Assembly (NCBI RefSeq): GCF_012935715.1
Contig: NZ_CP052860.1
Coordinates: forward strand, 1,364,001 to 1,428,000
Direction: 5' to 3'
Source: Pseudomonas sp. ADAK13
GTDB lineage: Bacteria; Pseudomonadota; Gammaproteobacteria; Pseudomonadales; Pseudomonadaceae
DNA length: 64,000 nt
Below the pieces are notes generated by a model that saw only the letters and a program-made list of their open reading frames with translations, was not told the origin of the DNA and searched no databases. The number at the start of each line of letters is the position of its first letter. The first letter of the stretch is position 1. A program made the position numbers and the translations under genes. Of the stretch, positions 44,263 through 53,216 are shown piece after piece.

Positions 44263-44973
44263 ATGACCCAAGCACTTATCGAACTGTCTGACCTGGGCTT
44301 CAACTGGCCCGGTCACCCACAGTTGCTGGACATCCCGGCGTTTCGCCTGGAGCCGGGGGAAACCCTGTTCCTCAAGGGCCCCAGCGGCAGCGGCAAGACT
44401 ACCCTGCTGGGCCTGTTGGGCGGTGTGCAAAAGCCCAGTCGCGGCAGTATTCGCCTGCTCGGCCAGGAGCTGACCGAACTTTCGGCCGGCGCCCGCGACC
44501 GCTTTCGCGTCGACCACACCGGCTACATCTTCCAGCAGTTCAACCTGCTGCCGTTTCTCTCCGTACGCGAGAACGTCGAGCTGCCCTGCCACTTCTCCAA
44601 GCTGCGGGCACAGCGGGCGATCCAGCGTCACGGCAGCGTCGACCAGGCCGCCGCGACCCTGCTCGCCCACCTGGGCCTGAAGGACAAAAACCTGCTGGAG
44701 CGCCGCGCCGATTCCCTGTCCATCGGCCAGCAACAACGAGTGGCCGCCGCCCGCGCGCTGATCGGCCAGCCGGAACTGGTGATCGCCGACGAGCCGACTT
44801 CAGCCCTGGACTACGACGCCCGGGAAGCCTTCATCCAGTTGCTGTTCGCCGAATGCCGCGAAGCAGGCGCCAGCCTGTTGTTCGTCAGCCATGACCAGAG
44901 CCTGGCGCCGCTGTTCGACCGCAACCTGTCGCTGGCCGAACTCAATCGCGCCGCCACGCCCGTAGAGGTTTGA
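44263..44973 (+). CDS. ABC transporter ATP-binding protein (LolD/MacB type)
   Basis: 236 aa. Seen: Walker A GPSGSGKTT (residues 39-47), signature LSIGQQQRVAAARAL, Walker B ELVIADEPTSALD and a switch His in LLFVSHD. The YIFQQFNLLPFLSVRENVEL segment is typical of the LolD/MacB/FtsE branch. It pairs with the permease 2 nt later. In this operon it probably powers a mechanical or export step tied to zinc homeostasis. Confidence 0.92.
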   Translation: MTQALIELSDLGFNWPGHPQLLDIPAFRLEPGETLFLKGPSGSGKTTLLGLLGGVQKPSRGSIRLLGQELTELSAGARDRFRVDHTGYIFQQFNLLPFLSVRENVELPCHFSKLRAQRAIQRHGSVDQAAATLLAHLGLKDKNLLERRADSLSIGQQQRVAAARALIGQPELVIADEPTSALDYDAREAFIQLLFAECREAGASLLFVSHDQSLAPLFDRNLSLAELNRAATPVEV

Positions 44974-44974
44974 G

Positions 44975-46240
44975 ATGTATTTGTTTCGTCTAGCCATGGC
45001 CAGCCTGGCTAACCGCCGCTTTACCGCGATCCTCACCGCCTTCGCCATCGCCCTGTCGGTGTGCCTGTTGCTGGCAGTGGAACGGGTACGCACCGAAGCC
45101 CGCGCCAGTTTCGCCAGCACCATCAGCGGCACCGACCTGATCGTCGGCGCGCGCTCCGGCTCGGTCAACTTGCTGCTGTATTCGGTGTTCCGCATCGGCA
45201 ATGCCACCAACAACATTCGCTGGGACAGCTACGAGCATTTCGCCGCCAACCCGCAGGTGAAATGGGCGATCCCGATTTCCCTCGGCGACTCCCACCGCGG
45301 CTACCGCGTGATGGGCACCAACGAATCCTATTTCGAACACTACCAATACGGCCGCCGGCAAAACCTCGAACTCGCCAGCGGTCGCGCCTTTGCCACCGAT
45401 CCCTTTGAAGTGGTACTCGGCGCCGAAGTGGCCGATGCGCTGCATTACAAACTCGGCGACAAGCTGGTGCTGGCTCACGGCGTGGCGGTGGTCAGCCTGG
45501 TCAAGCACGATGACAAGCCGTTCACCGTGGTCGGTATTCTCAAGCGCACCGGCACCCCGGTGGACCGCACGCTGCATATCAGCCTCGGCGGCATGGAAGC
45601 GATTCACATCGACTGGCACAACGGCGTACCGGCCCAGGGCAAAGGCCGCATCAGCGCCGACCAGGCCCGCAACATGGACCTGACGCCGCAAGCCATCACC
45701 GCGTTCATGCTCGGCCTGAACAACAAGATTTCCACCTTCGCCCTGCAACGGGAGATCAACGAATTCCGTGGCGAACCGATGCTGGCGATCCTGCCGGGCG
45801 TGGCGCTGCAAGAGCTGTGGAGCATGATGGGCACCGCCGAAAAAGCGCTGTTCGTGATCTCGCTGTTCGTGGTGCTGACCGGTTTGATCGGCATGCTCAC
45901 CGCGATCCTCACCAGCCTCAATGAGCGGCGCCGGGAAATGGCGATCCTGCGGTCGGTGGGCGCGCGGCCCTGGCACATCGCGACCTTGCTGATCTTTGAA
46001 GCGTTCGCCCTGGCGTTGTCGGGCGTGATCGCCGGTGTCGGGCTGTTGTACGTGTGCATCGCCGCGTCGCGCGGGTATTTGCAGGCCAACTACGGGCTGG
46101 ATCTGCCGCTGTCGCTGCCGAGCGAATATGAATGGACCTTGCTCGGCGGTATTCTCGTCGCCGCCCTGCTGATGGGCAGCGTGCCGGCCTGGCGCGCCTA
46201 CCGGCAATCGTTGGCCGATGGCCTGTCGATACGTTTATGA
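44975..46240 (+). CDS. ABC transporter permease (MacB/FtsX type)
   Basis: 421 aa. One membrane helix at the N-terminus (FTAILTAFAIALSVCLLLAV), a large periplasmic domain of about 250 residues, then three helices at the C-terminus, the FtsX-type layout (LFVISLFVVLTGLIGMLTAI; ERRREMAILRSVGARPWHI). GAGG precedes the ATG. Paired with the preceding ATPase; substrate not evident. Confidence 0.92.
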   Translation: MYLFRLAMASLANRRFTAILTAFAIALSVCLLLAVERVRTEARASFASTISGTDLIVGARSGSVNLLLYSVFRIGNATNNIRWDSYEHFAANPQVKWAIPISLGDSHRGYRVMGTNESYFEHYQYGRRQNLELASGRAFATDPFEVVLGAEVADALHYKLGDKLVLAHGVAVVSLVKHDDKPFTVVGILKRTGTPVDRTLHISLGGMEAIHIDWHNGVPAQGKGRISADQARNMDLTPQAITAFMLGLNNKISTFALQREINEFRGEPMLAILPGVALQELWSMMGTAEKALFVISLFVVLTGLIGMLTAILTSLNERRREMAILRSVGARPWHIATLLIFEAFALALSGVIAGVGLLYVCIAASRGYLQANYGLDLPLSLPSEYEWTLLGGILVAALLMGSVPAWRAYRQSLADGLSIRL

Positions 46241-46251
46241 GGAAGCTGTTG

Positions 46252-46773
46252 ATGCGTCGCGTCGTGCTTGCGTTGTTACTGCTGGTGGCCCTGCCCGCCT
46301 GGGCTGAAGAGCAGCCCAAGGACCTGTCGTGGCAGGAGATGATCCCGCCGGGCGCGCCACCGGAAATCCCCAACATGAAACCGCTGCACGACTTGTCGGG
46401 CATGGCGGATGCGCTGTCGGTGGAGTCTGCGCCGGCCGCCAAGCAAGACCTGCCCAACGCGCCAGTCGTACAGAGCCTGGACGGTAAGCACATCCGCCTG
46501 CCGGGCTATATCGTGCCGCTGGAAGTCAGCGAAGAAGGCCGCACCACGGAGTTTCTGCTGGTGCCGTATTTCGGCGCCTGCATCCACGTGCCGCCACCGC
46601 CGTCAAACCAGATCGTGCATGTGAAAAGCGAGATCGGCGTGAAGCTCGACGAGCTGTATCAACCGTACTGGATCGAAGGCCAGATGCAGGTCAAACCGTC
46701 CAGCAGCGAACTGGCGGATGCCGGTTACCAGATGGATGCCGACAAGATCTACGTGTACGAGTTGCAGGAATAA
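46252..46773 (+). CDS. DUF3299 family periplasmic protein
   Basis: 173 aa from ATG 46252, preceded by GAGGAA; an ATG at 46237 overlapping the permease stop is an alternative. Signal peptide MRRVVLALLLLVALPAWA, then a DUF3299 domain (HIRLPGYIVPLEV, FLLVPYFGACIHVPPPP). The Cys and His in the GACIHVPPP loop could bind metal. Last gene of the putative zinc operon. Confidence 0.88.
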   Translation: MRRVVLALLLLVALPAWAEEQPKDLSWQEMIPPGAPPEIPNMKPLHDLSGMADALSVESAPAAKQDLPNAPVVQSLDGKHIRLPGYIVPLEVSEEGRTTEFLLVPYFGACIHVPPPPSNQIVHVKSEIGVKLDELYQPYWIEGQMQVKPSSSELADAGYQMDADKIYVYELQE

Positions 46774-46869
46774 CCCGTGATTGCGCTTTCATTGAGCTGA
46801 GTCAAAAGCTCGAACGTTACGATCTTTACCATTGGACACAAGCAATTAATAACGTCCTTTGGAGCTCCC

Positions 46870-47568
46870 ATGAACAAGTCCCTGCTCGGCGCGTCGCTTG
46901 TCGCGCTCGCCCTCGTTGCCCCCGTTGCCCATGCTCACGAAGCGGGCGACATCCTGATTCGCGCCGGTGCCATCACCGTCAACCCGAAAGCGGACAGCAG
47001 CAGTGTCAAGGTTGACCAGGGCCCGCTGGCCGGGACCAACCTGGGCGGCAAGGCGACCATGAGCAGCGACACCCAACTGGGCTTGAACTTCGCCTACATG
47101 TTCACCAGCCACTGGGGTATCGAACTGCTGGCGGCCACGCCGTTCGAGCACGATGTGAAGATCAAGAACACCGCGCTGGGCGCCGCCAACGGCAAGCTCG
47201 GCTCGCTCAAACACCTGCCGCCGACCCTGAGCGTCGTGTACTACCCGCTGGACAGCAAGTCGGCGTTCCAGCCGTATGTGGGCGCCGGTATCAACTACAC
47301 CTGGATCTACGACGAACACGTCGGCGGTCGCGCCCAAGAGGCCGGCTTCAGCAACTTCAAGGCTGAAAACTCATGGGGCTGGGCCGCGCAGATCGGTGCG
47401 GACTACATGATCAACGACAAGTGGATGATCAACGCCCAGGCGCGCTACATCGACATCAGCACCAAGGCCACCGTGGACAACAACGCCCTGGGCCAGGGCA
47501 CTCGGGCCAAGGTCAACGTGGATGTGGACCCGATGGTTTACATGGTGGGTATTGGCTACAAGTTCTAA
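46870..47568 (+). CDS. oprG: OmpW/OprG family outer-membrane protein
   Basis: 232 aa with GGAGCTCCC before the ATG. Signal peptide ends near APVAHA; an eight-stranded barrel follows with IRAGAITVNP, LGLNFAYMFT, PYVGAGINYTWIYDE and the terminal YMVGIGYKF ending in Phe, as required for outer-membrane insertion. The family passes small hydrophobic molecules. It follows the zinc operon, as in P. aeruginosa where OprG is PA4067. No ANR box was seen upstream. Confidence 0.92.
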   Translation: MNKSLLGASLVALALVAPVAHAHEAGDILIRAGAITVNPKADSSSVKVDQGPLAGTNLGGKATMSSDTQLGLNFAYMFTSHWGIELLAATPFEHDVKIKNTALGAANGKLGSLKHLPPTLSVVYYPLDSKSAFQPYVGAGINYTWIYDEHVGGRAQEAGFSNFKAENSWGWAAQIGADYMINDKWMINAQARYIDISTKATVDNNALGQGTRAKVNVDVDPMVYMVGIGYKF

Positions 47569-47598
47569 ACACGCTTTAAGCAACGCCGCCTAACGAAA

Positions 47599-47719
47599 TG
47601 TGGGAGGGGTTTGTGTGGGAGCTGGCTTGCCTGCGATAGCATCACCTCGGTGTAACTGACAAACCGAGTTGACTGCATCGCGGGCAAGCCCGGCTCCCAC
47701 ACAAACCGCTCCCACATTT
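47599..47719. repeat. Composite REP element after oprG
   Basis: TGTGGGAGGGGTTTGTGTGG runs into the usual REP arm; the right side closes with CCGGCTCCCACACAAACC and GCTCCCACA. The outer extension makes the inverted repeat longer than in the other doublets. The inner loop is nearly identical to that of the element at 31209-31298. Confidence 0.88.
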
Positions 47720-47734
47720 TGCTTTGTGTTGTTT

Positions 47735-48619
47735 TCAGCTATGTCGGTAAAACCGGTCGAGCAATGCCGGCAGCCCGGCCCGCCAGGCCCGTGGCTTGAT
47801 GCCGAAGGTGTGGAGGATTTTCTTGCAGGCCAGCACCGCGTGCTGCGGTTCATCGGCCGCATCCGGGCGCGCGGCGTGGGCCTGGGCGGTTGGCGCTTCC
47901 ACGGCCAGCGGGTGGAAGTTGCGCGCCTCGGTGAGGATCGCCTGCCCCAGCGCCAGCGGCGTGGTCGCTTCGTGGCCGGCGTAGTGGTAAGTGCCCCACA
48001 ACGGCGCTGCGCAATCGAGTTGCTTGAGCACCGAGATGATCACCCGGGCAGCGTCGTCCACCGGCGTCGGGTTGCCCCGGCGGTCGTCGGCCATCAGCAA
48101 TTCGTCTGGTTTTTCGGCACGGGCCAGGAAACGCCCGAGGGTGCCGTCGACGCTGTCATCCAGCAGCCAGCCAAAGCGCAACAGCACGTGTTGCGGGCAG
48201 GTGGCGCGTACGCTCTGCTCGATGCGCCACAACGCCTGGCCACGCAGGCCTAACGGTACGGGTTCGTCTTTTTCGCTGTAGGCCGTGGCGCGGGAGCCAT
48301 CGAACACGCGGTAACTGGACGGTTGCAGCAAGGTGATGCTGTGGTGCTGGCACAGTTCGGCCAGGCGCTCGATGGCGTATTCCTGCGCGGCCAGACGCGT
48401 CTCGCTGACCGTCTCCGCCTGAAACCAGTCGAAGTAATAGGCGAGATTGATCAAGGCATCGGGACGGGTGTCGTCGAGCAGTTGCGTGAGACTCGCGGCA
48501 TCCCAGCCGTCTTGGGGCGGGCGCGGGGCGAGGAAGCCGATGTCTTCCTCCGCGCCGAGGCGAATCAGCGCCTGCCCGAGGGCATTCCCGCCGCCCAGTA
48601 ACATAAGGCGCATTCGCAT
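47735..48619 (-). CDS. NAD-dependent epimerase/RmlD-like sugar-nucleotide protein
   Basis: 294 aa from ATG 48619; an ATG at 48613 is also possible, and neither has a strong binding site. Seen: LMLLGGGNALGQALIRLGA as the Rossmann glycine loop, DALINLAYYFDW, and SSYRVFDG where RmlD proteins have STDYVFDG. The catalytic YxxxK is not clear at the usual place, so activity is uncertain. Product resembles dTDP-4-dehydrorhamnose reductase; the substrate is unknown. Confidence 0.85.
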   Translation of the reverse strand: MRMRLMLLGGGNALGQALIRLGAEEDIGFLAPRPPQDGWDAASLTQLLDDTRPDALINLAYYFDWFQAETVSETRLAAQEYAIERLAELCQHHSITLLQPSSYRVFDGSRATAYSEKDEPVPLGLRGQALWRIEQSVRATCPQHVLLRFGWLLDDSVDGTLGRFLARAEKPDELLMADDRRGNPTPVDDAARVIISVLKQLDCAAPLWGTYHYAGHEATTPLALGQAILTEARNFHPLAVEAPTAQAHAARPDAADEPQHAVLACKKILHTFGIKPRAWRAGLPALLDRFYRHS

Positions 48620-48819
48620 AGATTGAGCAGGCCCGGTCTGTTTGGAACGATGGTTATTATCGACAGGCTTGTGAGCCATGCCGTTGGCATTTGCCAGAAT
48701 CGTTGCATTTTGCGGGTTTGTAGCGCAACCGTCACTTATAAAGTGCGGGGTTGCAGTGTGGTGAGCGGGCTTGCCCCGCGCTGGGCTGCGCAGCGGCCCC
48801 AATAAGGTAGGATTGCCCC

Positions 48820-51800
48820 ATGAACCTTCCTGAATCAACGGACACGGTCTTGAACGGTTTCCACCCCGCCGTCAGCACCTGGTTCCGCAGCACGTTCCCG
48901 TCGGTGACCGCCGCCCAGGCCCAGGCGTGGCCGCTGATCCGCCAGCGCCGCTCGACCCTGATCGCCGCGCCCACCGGCTCTGGCAAGACCCTCACGGCCT
49001 TTCTCGCCGTGCTGGATGACCTTGTGCATCAAGGCCTGGCCAATGGCGGCCAACTGCCAGACCAGACCCTGGTGGTTTACGTCTCGCCACTGAAGGCCTT
49101 GTCCAACGACATCCAGATCAACCTGCAAAACCCGCTGGCCGGCATCACCGAGCACCTGCAGCGCCTGGGCCTGCCGCCGCTGGCGATCCGCACCGCCGTG
49201 CGTACCGGCGACACCCCGCAGAAAGACCGCGCCCTGATGCGCAAGCACCCGCCGCATATCCTGGTCACCACCCCGGAATCGCTCTACGTGCTGCTGGGCT
49301 CGGACTCCGGCCGACAGATGCTCGCCAGCATCCGCACAGTGATCGTCGACGAAATCCATGCCATCGCCGCCAGCAAACGCGGCAGCCACCTGGCCCTGAC
49401 GCTGGAACGCTTGCAGGGCCTGTGCCACGAGCCACTGACCCGCATCGGCCTGTCGGCCACGCAAAAGCCCATCGAAGCGGTGTCGCGCTTTCTGGTGGGC
49501 ACCGACCGGCCCTGTGCAATCGTCGATATCGGCCACGCACGCCCACGGGACCTGGATATCGAAGTGCCGCCAGTGCCGCTGTCGGCCGTGATGGCCAACG
49601 ACGTGTGGGATCTGGTCTACGACCGCCTCGCCGAACTGGCCAGGCAACACCGCACCACGCTGATTTTCGTCAACACCCGGCGCCTGGCCGAACGCCTGGC
49701 CCGGCACTTGAGCGAGCGCCTGGGCAAAACCGCCGTCGCCGCCCACCACGGCAGCCTCGCCAAAGAACTGCGCCTGGACGCCGAACAACGGCTCAAGGCC
49801 GGGGAGCTACAAGTGCTGATCGCCACCGCGTCCCTGGAACTGGGGATCGATATCGGCGATGTCGATTTGGTGTGCCAGATCGGCTCGCCCGGCTCGATCA
49901 ACGGTTTCCTGCAACGCGTCGGACGGTCCGGGCACCAGGTCGGCGGCACGCCCAAGGGCCGGTTGTTCGCCACCACCCGCGACGACCTGATCGAGTGCGC
50001 CGCCCTCCTCGACTGCGTGCGCCGGGGCGAGCTGGACACCTTGCTGATCCCGGTCGCGCCGCTGGATGTGCTGGCCCAGCAGATCATCGCCGAAGTCAGC
50101 TGCCAGGAATGGCAGGAGCAGGCGCTGCTCACGCTGATTCGCCGCGCCGCGCCCTACGCCGGGCTCGATGAACGCCACTACCAGGCGCTCCTGCAAATGC
50201 TCGCCGAAGGCTACAACGGCCGCCAGGGCATCCGCAGCGCCTACCTGCACCGCGACGCCATCACCCGCACCCTGCGCGGCCGGCGTGGCGCCAAGCTCAC
50301 CGCCGTGACCAGCGGCGGCACCATCCCCGACAACGCCGACTACAGCGTGCTGCTGGAGCCGCAAAGCCTGAACATCGGCAGCGTCAACGAAGACTTCGCG
50401 GTGGAAAGCATCGCCGGGGATATCTTCCAGCTGGGCAATACCTCCTACCGCATCCTGCGGGTGGAAACCGGCAAGGTGCGGGTCGAAGATGCCCATGGCC
50501 AGCCACCGACCATTCCGTTCTGGCTCGGTGAAGCGCCGGGGCGCAGTGCGGAGTTATCGTTTGCCGTGGCGCGATTGCAGGGGCAACTCGACGAGTTGCT
50601 CGCCGCCACCCCGGGTAACCTGCAACCGGCGCTCGACTGGCTGACCGGCAGCCTCGGATTGAACCTCGCCAGCGCCGAACAACTGGTGGATTACCTGGCG
50701 CGGGCGCGGCTGGCATTGAGCGCGTTGCCGTCCCAGGACACGTTGATCATGGAGCGGTTTTTCGACGAGTCCGGCGGCACTCAACTGATCATCCACACGC
50801 CGTTCGGCAGCCGCATCAACCGCGCCTGGGGCCTGGCGTTGCGCAAGCGTTTTTGCCGCACCTTCAACTTCGAACTGCAAGCCGCCGCCAGCGAGGATGC
50901 GATCGTGTTGTCGCTGTCCACCAGCCACAGCTTTGAGCTGGACGAAGTGTGGCGCTACCTCAACAGCAACACGGCCGAGCACATCCTGATCCAGGCCGTG
51001 CTGGATGCGCCGCTGTTCGGCGTGCGCTGGCGCTGGAATGCCGGGGTGGCCCTGGCACTGCCGCGCTATACCGGCGGGCGCAAAGTGGCGCCGCAGATCC
51101 AGCGCATGAAGAGTGAAGACCTGATCGCCAGCGTGTTCCCCGACCAGATAGCGTGCCTGGAAAACCTCGCCGGCGAGCGCGAAGTGCCCGAGCATCCGCT
51201 GGTGGAGCAAACCCTCGACGACTGCCTGCACGAGGCCATGGACAGCGAAGGCTGGCTGGCCCTGCTGCGGCGCATGGAGCGCGGTGACATCCGCCTGATC
51301 AGCCGCGATCTGCCGGCCCCCTCGCCCCTGGCGGCAGAGATTCTCAGCGCCCGCCCCTACACCTTTCTCGACGATGCGCCGCTGGAAGAGCGCCGCACCC
51401 AGGCCGTGCTCAACCGGCGCTGGAGCGACCCGCAAAGCACCGACGACCTCGGCGCGCTGGATGCCGAGGCGATTGCCGGTGTGTGCGAGGAAGCCTGGCC
51501 GGCACCCAATGGCCTGGACGAGATGCATGAGGCGTTGATGAGCCTGGCATGCATCGCTGAATCGGAAGTCACGCCGCAGTGGGGCGAATGGCTGCACGCC
51601 CTGGCTGACGGTGGGCGGGCCAGCCGCTTGCAAATCGGCACCGACCGGGCAGTTTGGGTGGCCCTGGAACGCTTGAGTTGCTTGACCGCGATCTATCCGA
51701 ATGACCTGCCGTTGTTGCCGGGTTTCGATGAACCCTGGACCTTCGACGAAGCCCTGGTGGAAGTGCTGCGGGCGCGCCTGAGCGGCTTCGGCCCGTTGAC

Positions 51801-53100
51801 CTTGATCCAGATCGCCGCGCCCCTGGCCTTGCCGGTGGCCGACGTGTCCCAGGCACTCGCACGGTTGGAAAGCGAAGGCTACGTGCTGCGCGGCCGCTTC
51901 AGCCCGGGCGCCAGCGACGAACAATGGTGCGAGCGCCACCTGCTGGCGCGCATTCACCGCTACACGGTCAAGCGCCTGCGCCGGGAAATCGAACCGGTGG
52001 CGTTGCAGGATTTCATGCGGTTCCTGTTCGACTGGCAGCACCTGTCAGACGGCACTCGCGGCCAGGGCAGCGCGGTGTTGCCGCAGGTCGTCGCGCAGTT
52101 CGAAGGCTACGCCGCCGCCACGTCGGCTTGGGACAGCGATTTGCTCAGCGCACGGATCAAGGATTACTCGCCGAGTTGGCTGGACGATTTGTGCCGCAGC
52201 GGCAAGGTGGTGTGGACACGCCTGAGCAACAAGGCCGGCGCAACCGCTCTGCGCAGCACGCCAGTGGTGCTGTTGCCCCGCAGCCAGGTGCCGTTGTGGA
52301 GTGGGCTGACCGAGGCGCCTGACAGCGCCGAGCTGTCGCCCAAGGCACAGAAGGTCCATCAGGCGCTGCGGGAAAACGGTGCGCTGTTTTTCGATGAGTT
52401 GATCCACGAAGCCCATCTGCTGCGCAGCGAACTGGAAACCGCCTTGCAGGAACTGGTGGGCGCCGGGCTGGCGAACGCCGACAGCTTCGCCGGCCTGCGC
52501 GCACTGACTACCCCCGCGAGCAAACGCCAGGCCCGCAGCAGTCGGCGCGGGCGCGGGGCGTTTGTGGGCGGGATGGACGATGCCGGGCGTTGGGCGCTGG
52601 TACGACGGGCTCCGGTGGCGGACGGCACCCGCCCGGCGTCTCACTCGGCCGAGACACTGGAGCATGTGGCGATGACCTTGCTCCGCCGCTACGGCGTGGT
52701 GTTCTGGCGCCTGCTGGAGCGTGAGGCGGATTGGCTGCCCAGTTGGCGTGAATTGCTGCGCACCTTCCATCGGCTGGAAGCCCGGGGCGAGATTCGCGGC
52801 GGGCGGTTTGTCAGTGGCCTGGCCGGGGAACAGTTTGCGTTGCCGGAAGCGATCCCGCTGCTGCGGGAAGTTCGGCGGCGGCCTCATGATGGAAGCTTGA
52901 TTGCGGTGTGCGGCGCCGACCCGCTGAACCTGGTGGGCACGCTGCTACCGGGGAGCAAGGTGCCAGCGTTGAGCGGTAATCGGCTGGTTTACCGGGACGG
53001 TTTGCCGGCTGCGGTGGAGATTGCCGGCAAGCAGCAAGTGCTATTGGAATTGGATCAGCAGGAGGCCGGGTTGGTGCGGGAAAAACTGATCAGGCACTGA
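48820..53100 (+). CDS. lhr: Lhr-type ATP-dependent DNA helicase
   Basis: 1426 aa. A superfamily 2 helicase. Seen: Walker A APTGSGKT (Lys56), YVSPLKALSNDI (motif Ia), DEIH at 177-180, GLSATQKP (motif III), then ATASLELGIDIG and QRVGRSGHQ (motifs V and VI). A large C-terminal half (winged-helix parts, DUF4158-like Lhr core) follows, as in long Lhr proteins. Proposed role is DNA repair; some family members form part of a repair set with a nuclease. It stands alone, divergent from the epimerase. Confidence 0.95.
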   Translation: MNLPESTDTVLNGFHPAVSTWFRSTFPSVTAAQAQAWPLIRQRRSTLIAAPTGSGKTLTAFLAVLDDLVHQGLANGGQLPDQTLVVYVSPLKALSNDIQINLQNPLAGITEHLQRLGLPPLAIRTAVRTGDTPQKDRALMRKHPPHILVTTPESLYVLLGSDSGRQMLASIRTVIVDEIHAIAASKRGSHLALTLERLQGLCHEPLTRIGLSATQKPIEAVSRFLVGTDRPCAIVDIGHARPRDLDIEVPPVPLSAVMANDVWDLVYDRLAELARQHRTTLIFVNTRRLAERLARHLSERLGKTAVAAHHGSLAKELRLDAEQRLKAGELQVLIATASLELGIDIGDVDLVCQIGSPGSINGFLQRVGRSGHQVGGTPKGRLFATTRDDLIECAALLDCVRRGELDTLLIPVAPLDVLAQQIIAEVSCQEWQEQALLTLIRRAAPYAGLDERHYQALLQMLAEGYNGRQGIRSAYLHRDAITRTLRGRRGAKLTAVTSGGTIPDNADYSVLLEPQSLNIGSVNEDFAVESIAGDIFQLGNTSYRILRVETGKVRVEDAHGQPPTIPFWLGEAPGRSAELSFAVARLQGQLDELLAATPGNLQPALDWLTGSLGLNLASAEQLVDYLARARLALSALPSQDTLIMERFFDESGGTQLIIHTPFGSRINRAWGLALRKRFCRTFNFELQAAASEDAIVLSLSTSHSFELDEVWRYLNSNTAEHILIQAVLDAPLFGVRWRWNAGVALALPRYTGGRKVAPQIQRMKSEDLIASVFPDQIACLENLAGEREVPEHPLVEQTLDDCLHEAMDSEGWLALLRRMERGDIRLISRDLPAPSPLAAEILSARPYTFLDDAPLEERRTQAVLNRRWSDPQSTDDLGALDAEAIAGVCEEAWPAPNGLDEMHEALMSLACIAESEVTPQWGEWLHALADGGRASRLQIGTDRAVWVALERLSCLTAIYPNDLPLLPGFDEPWTFDEALVEVLRARLSGFGPLTLIQIAAPLALPVADVSQALARLESEGYVLRGRFSPGASDEQWCERHLLARIHRYTVKRLRREIEPVALQDFMRFLFDWQHLSDGTRGQGSAVLPQVVAQFEGYAAATSAWDSDLLSARIKDYSPSWLDDLCRSGKVVWTRLSNKAGATALRSTPVVLLPRSQVPLWSGLTEAPDSAELSPKAQKVHQALRENGALFFDELIHEAHLLRSELETALQELVGAGLANADSFAGLRALTTPASKRQARSSRRGRGAFVGGMDDAGRWALVRRAPVADGTRPASHSAETLEHVAMTLLRRYGVVFWRLLEREADWLPSWRELLRTFHRLEARGEIRGGRFVSGLAGEQFALPEAIPLLREVRRRPHDGSLIAVCGADPLNLVGTLLPGSKVPALSGNRLVYRDGLPAAVEIAGKQQVLLELDQQEAGLVREKLIRH

Positions 53101-53124
53101 AGTGTGTGGCGCCTGTGCCGACCT

Positions 53125-53192
53125 CATCGCGGGCGAGCCCGGCTCCCACATTTGATCGCATTCCAACTGTGGGAGCTGGCTTGCCTGCGATG
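53125..53192. repeat. REP doublet between lhr and the MscS-type gene
   Basis: CATCGCGGGCGAGCCCGGCT on the left and AGCTGGCTTGCCTGCGATGA on the right around a short spacer. It separates two convergent genes. Confidence 0.87.
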
Positions 53193-53216
53193 AGGCCAGT
53201 ACTGCCACCATAAAAA

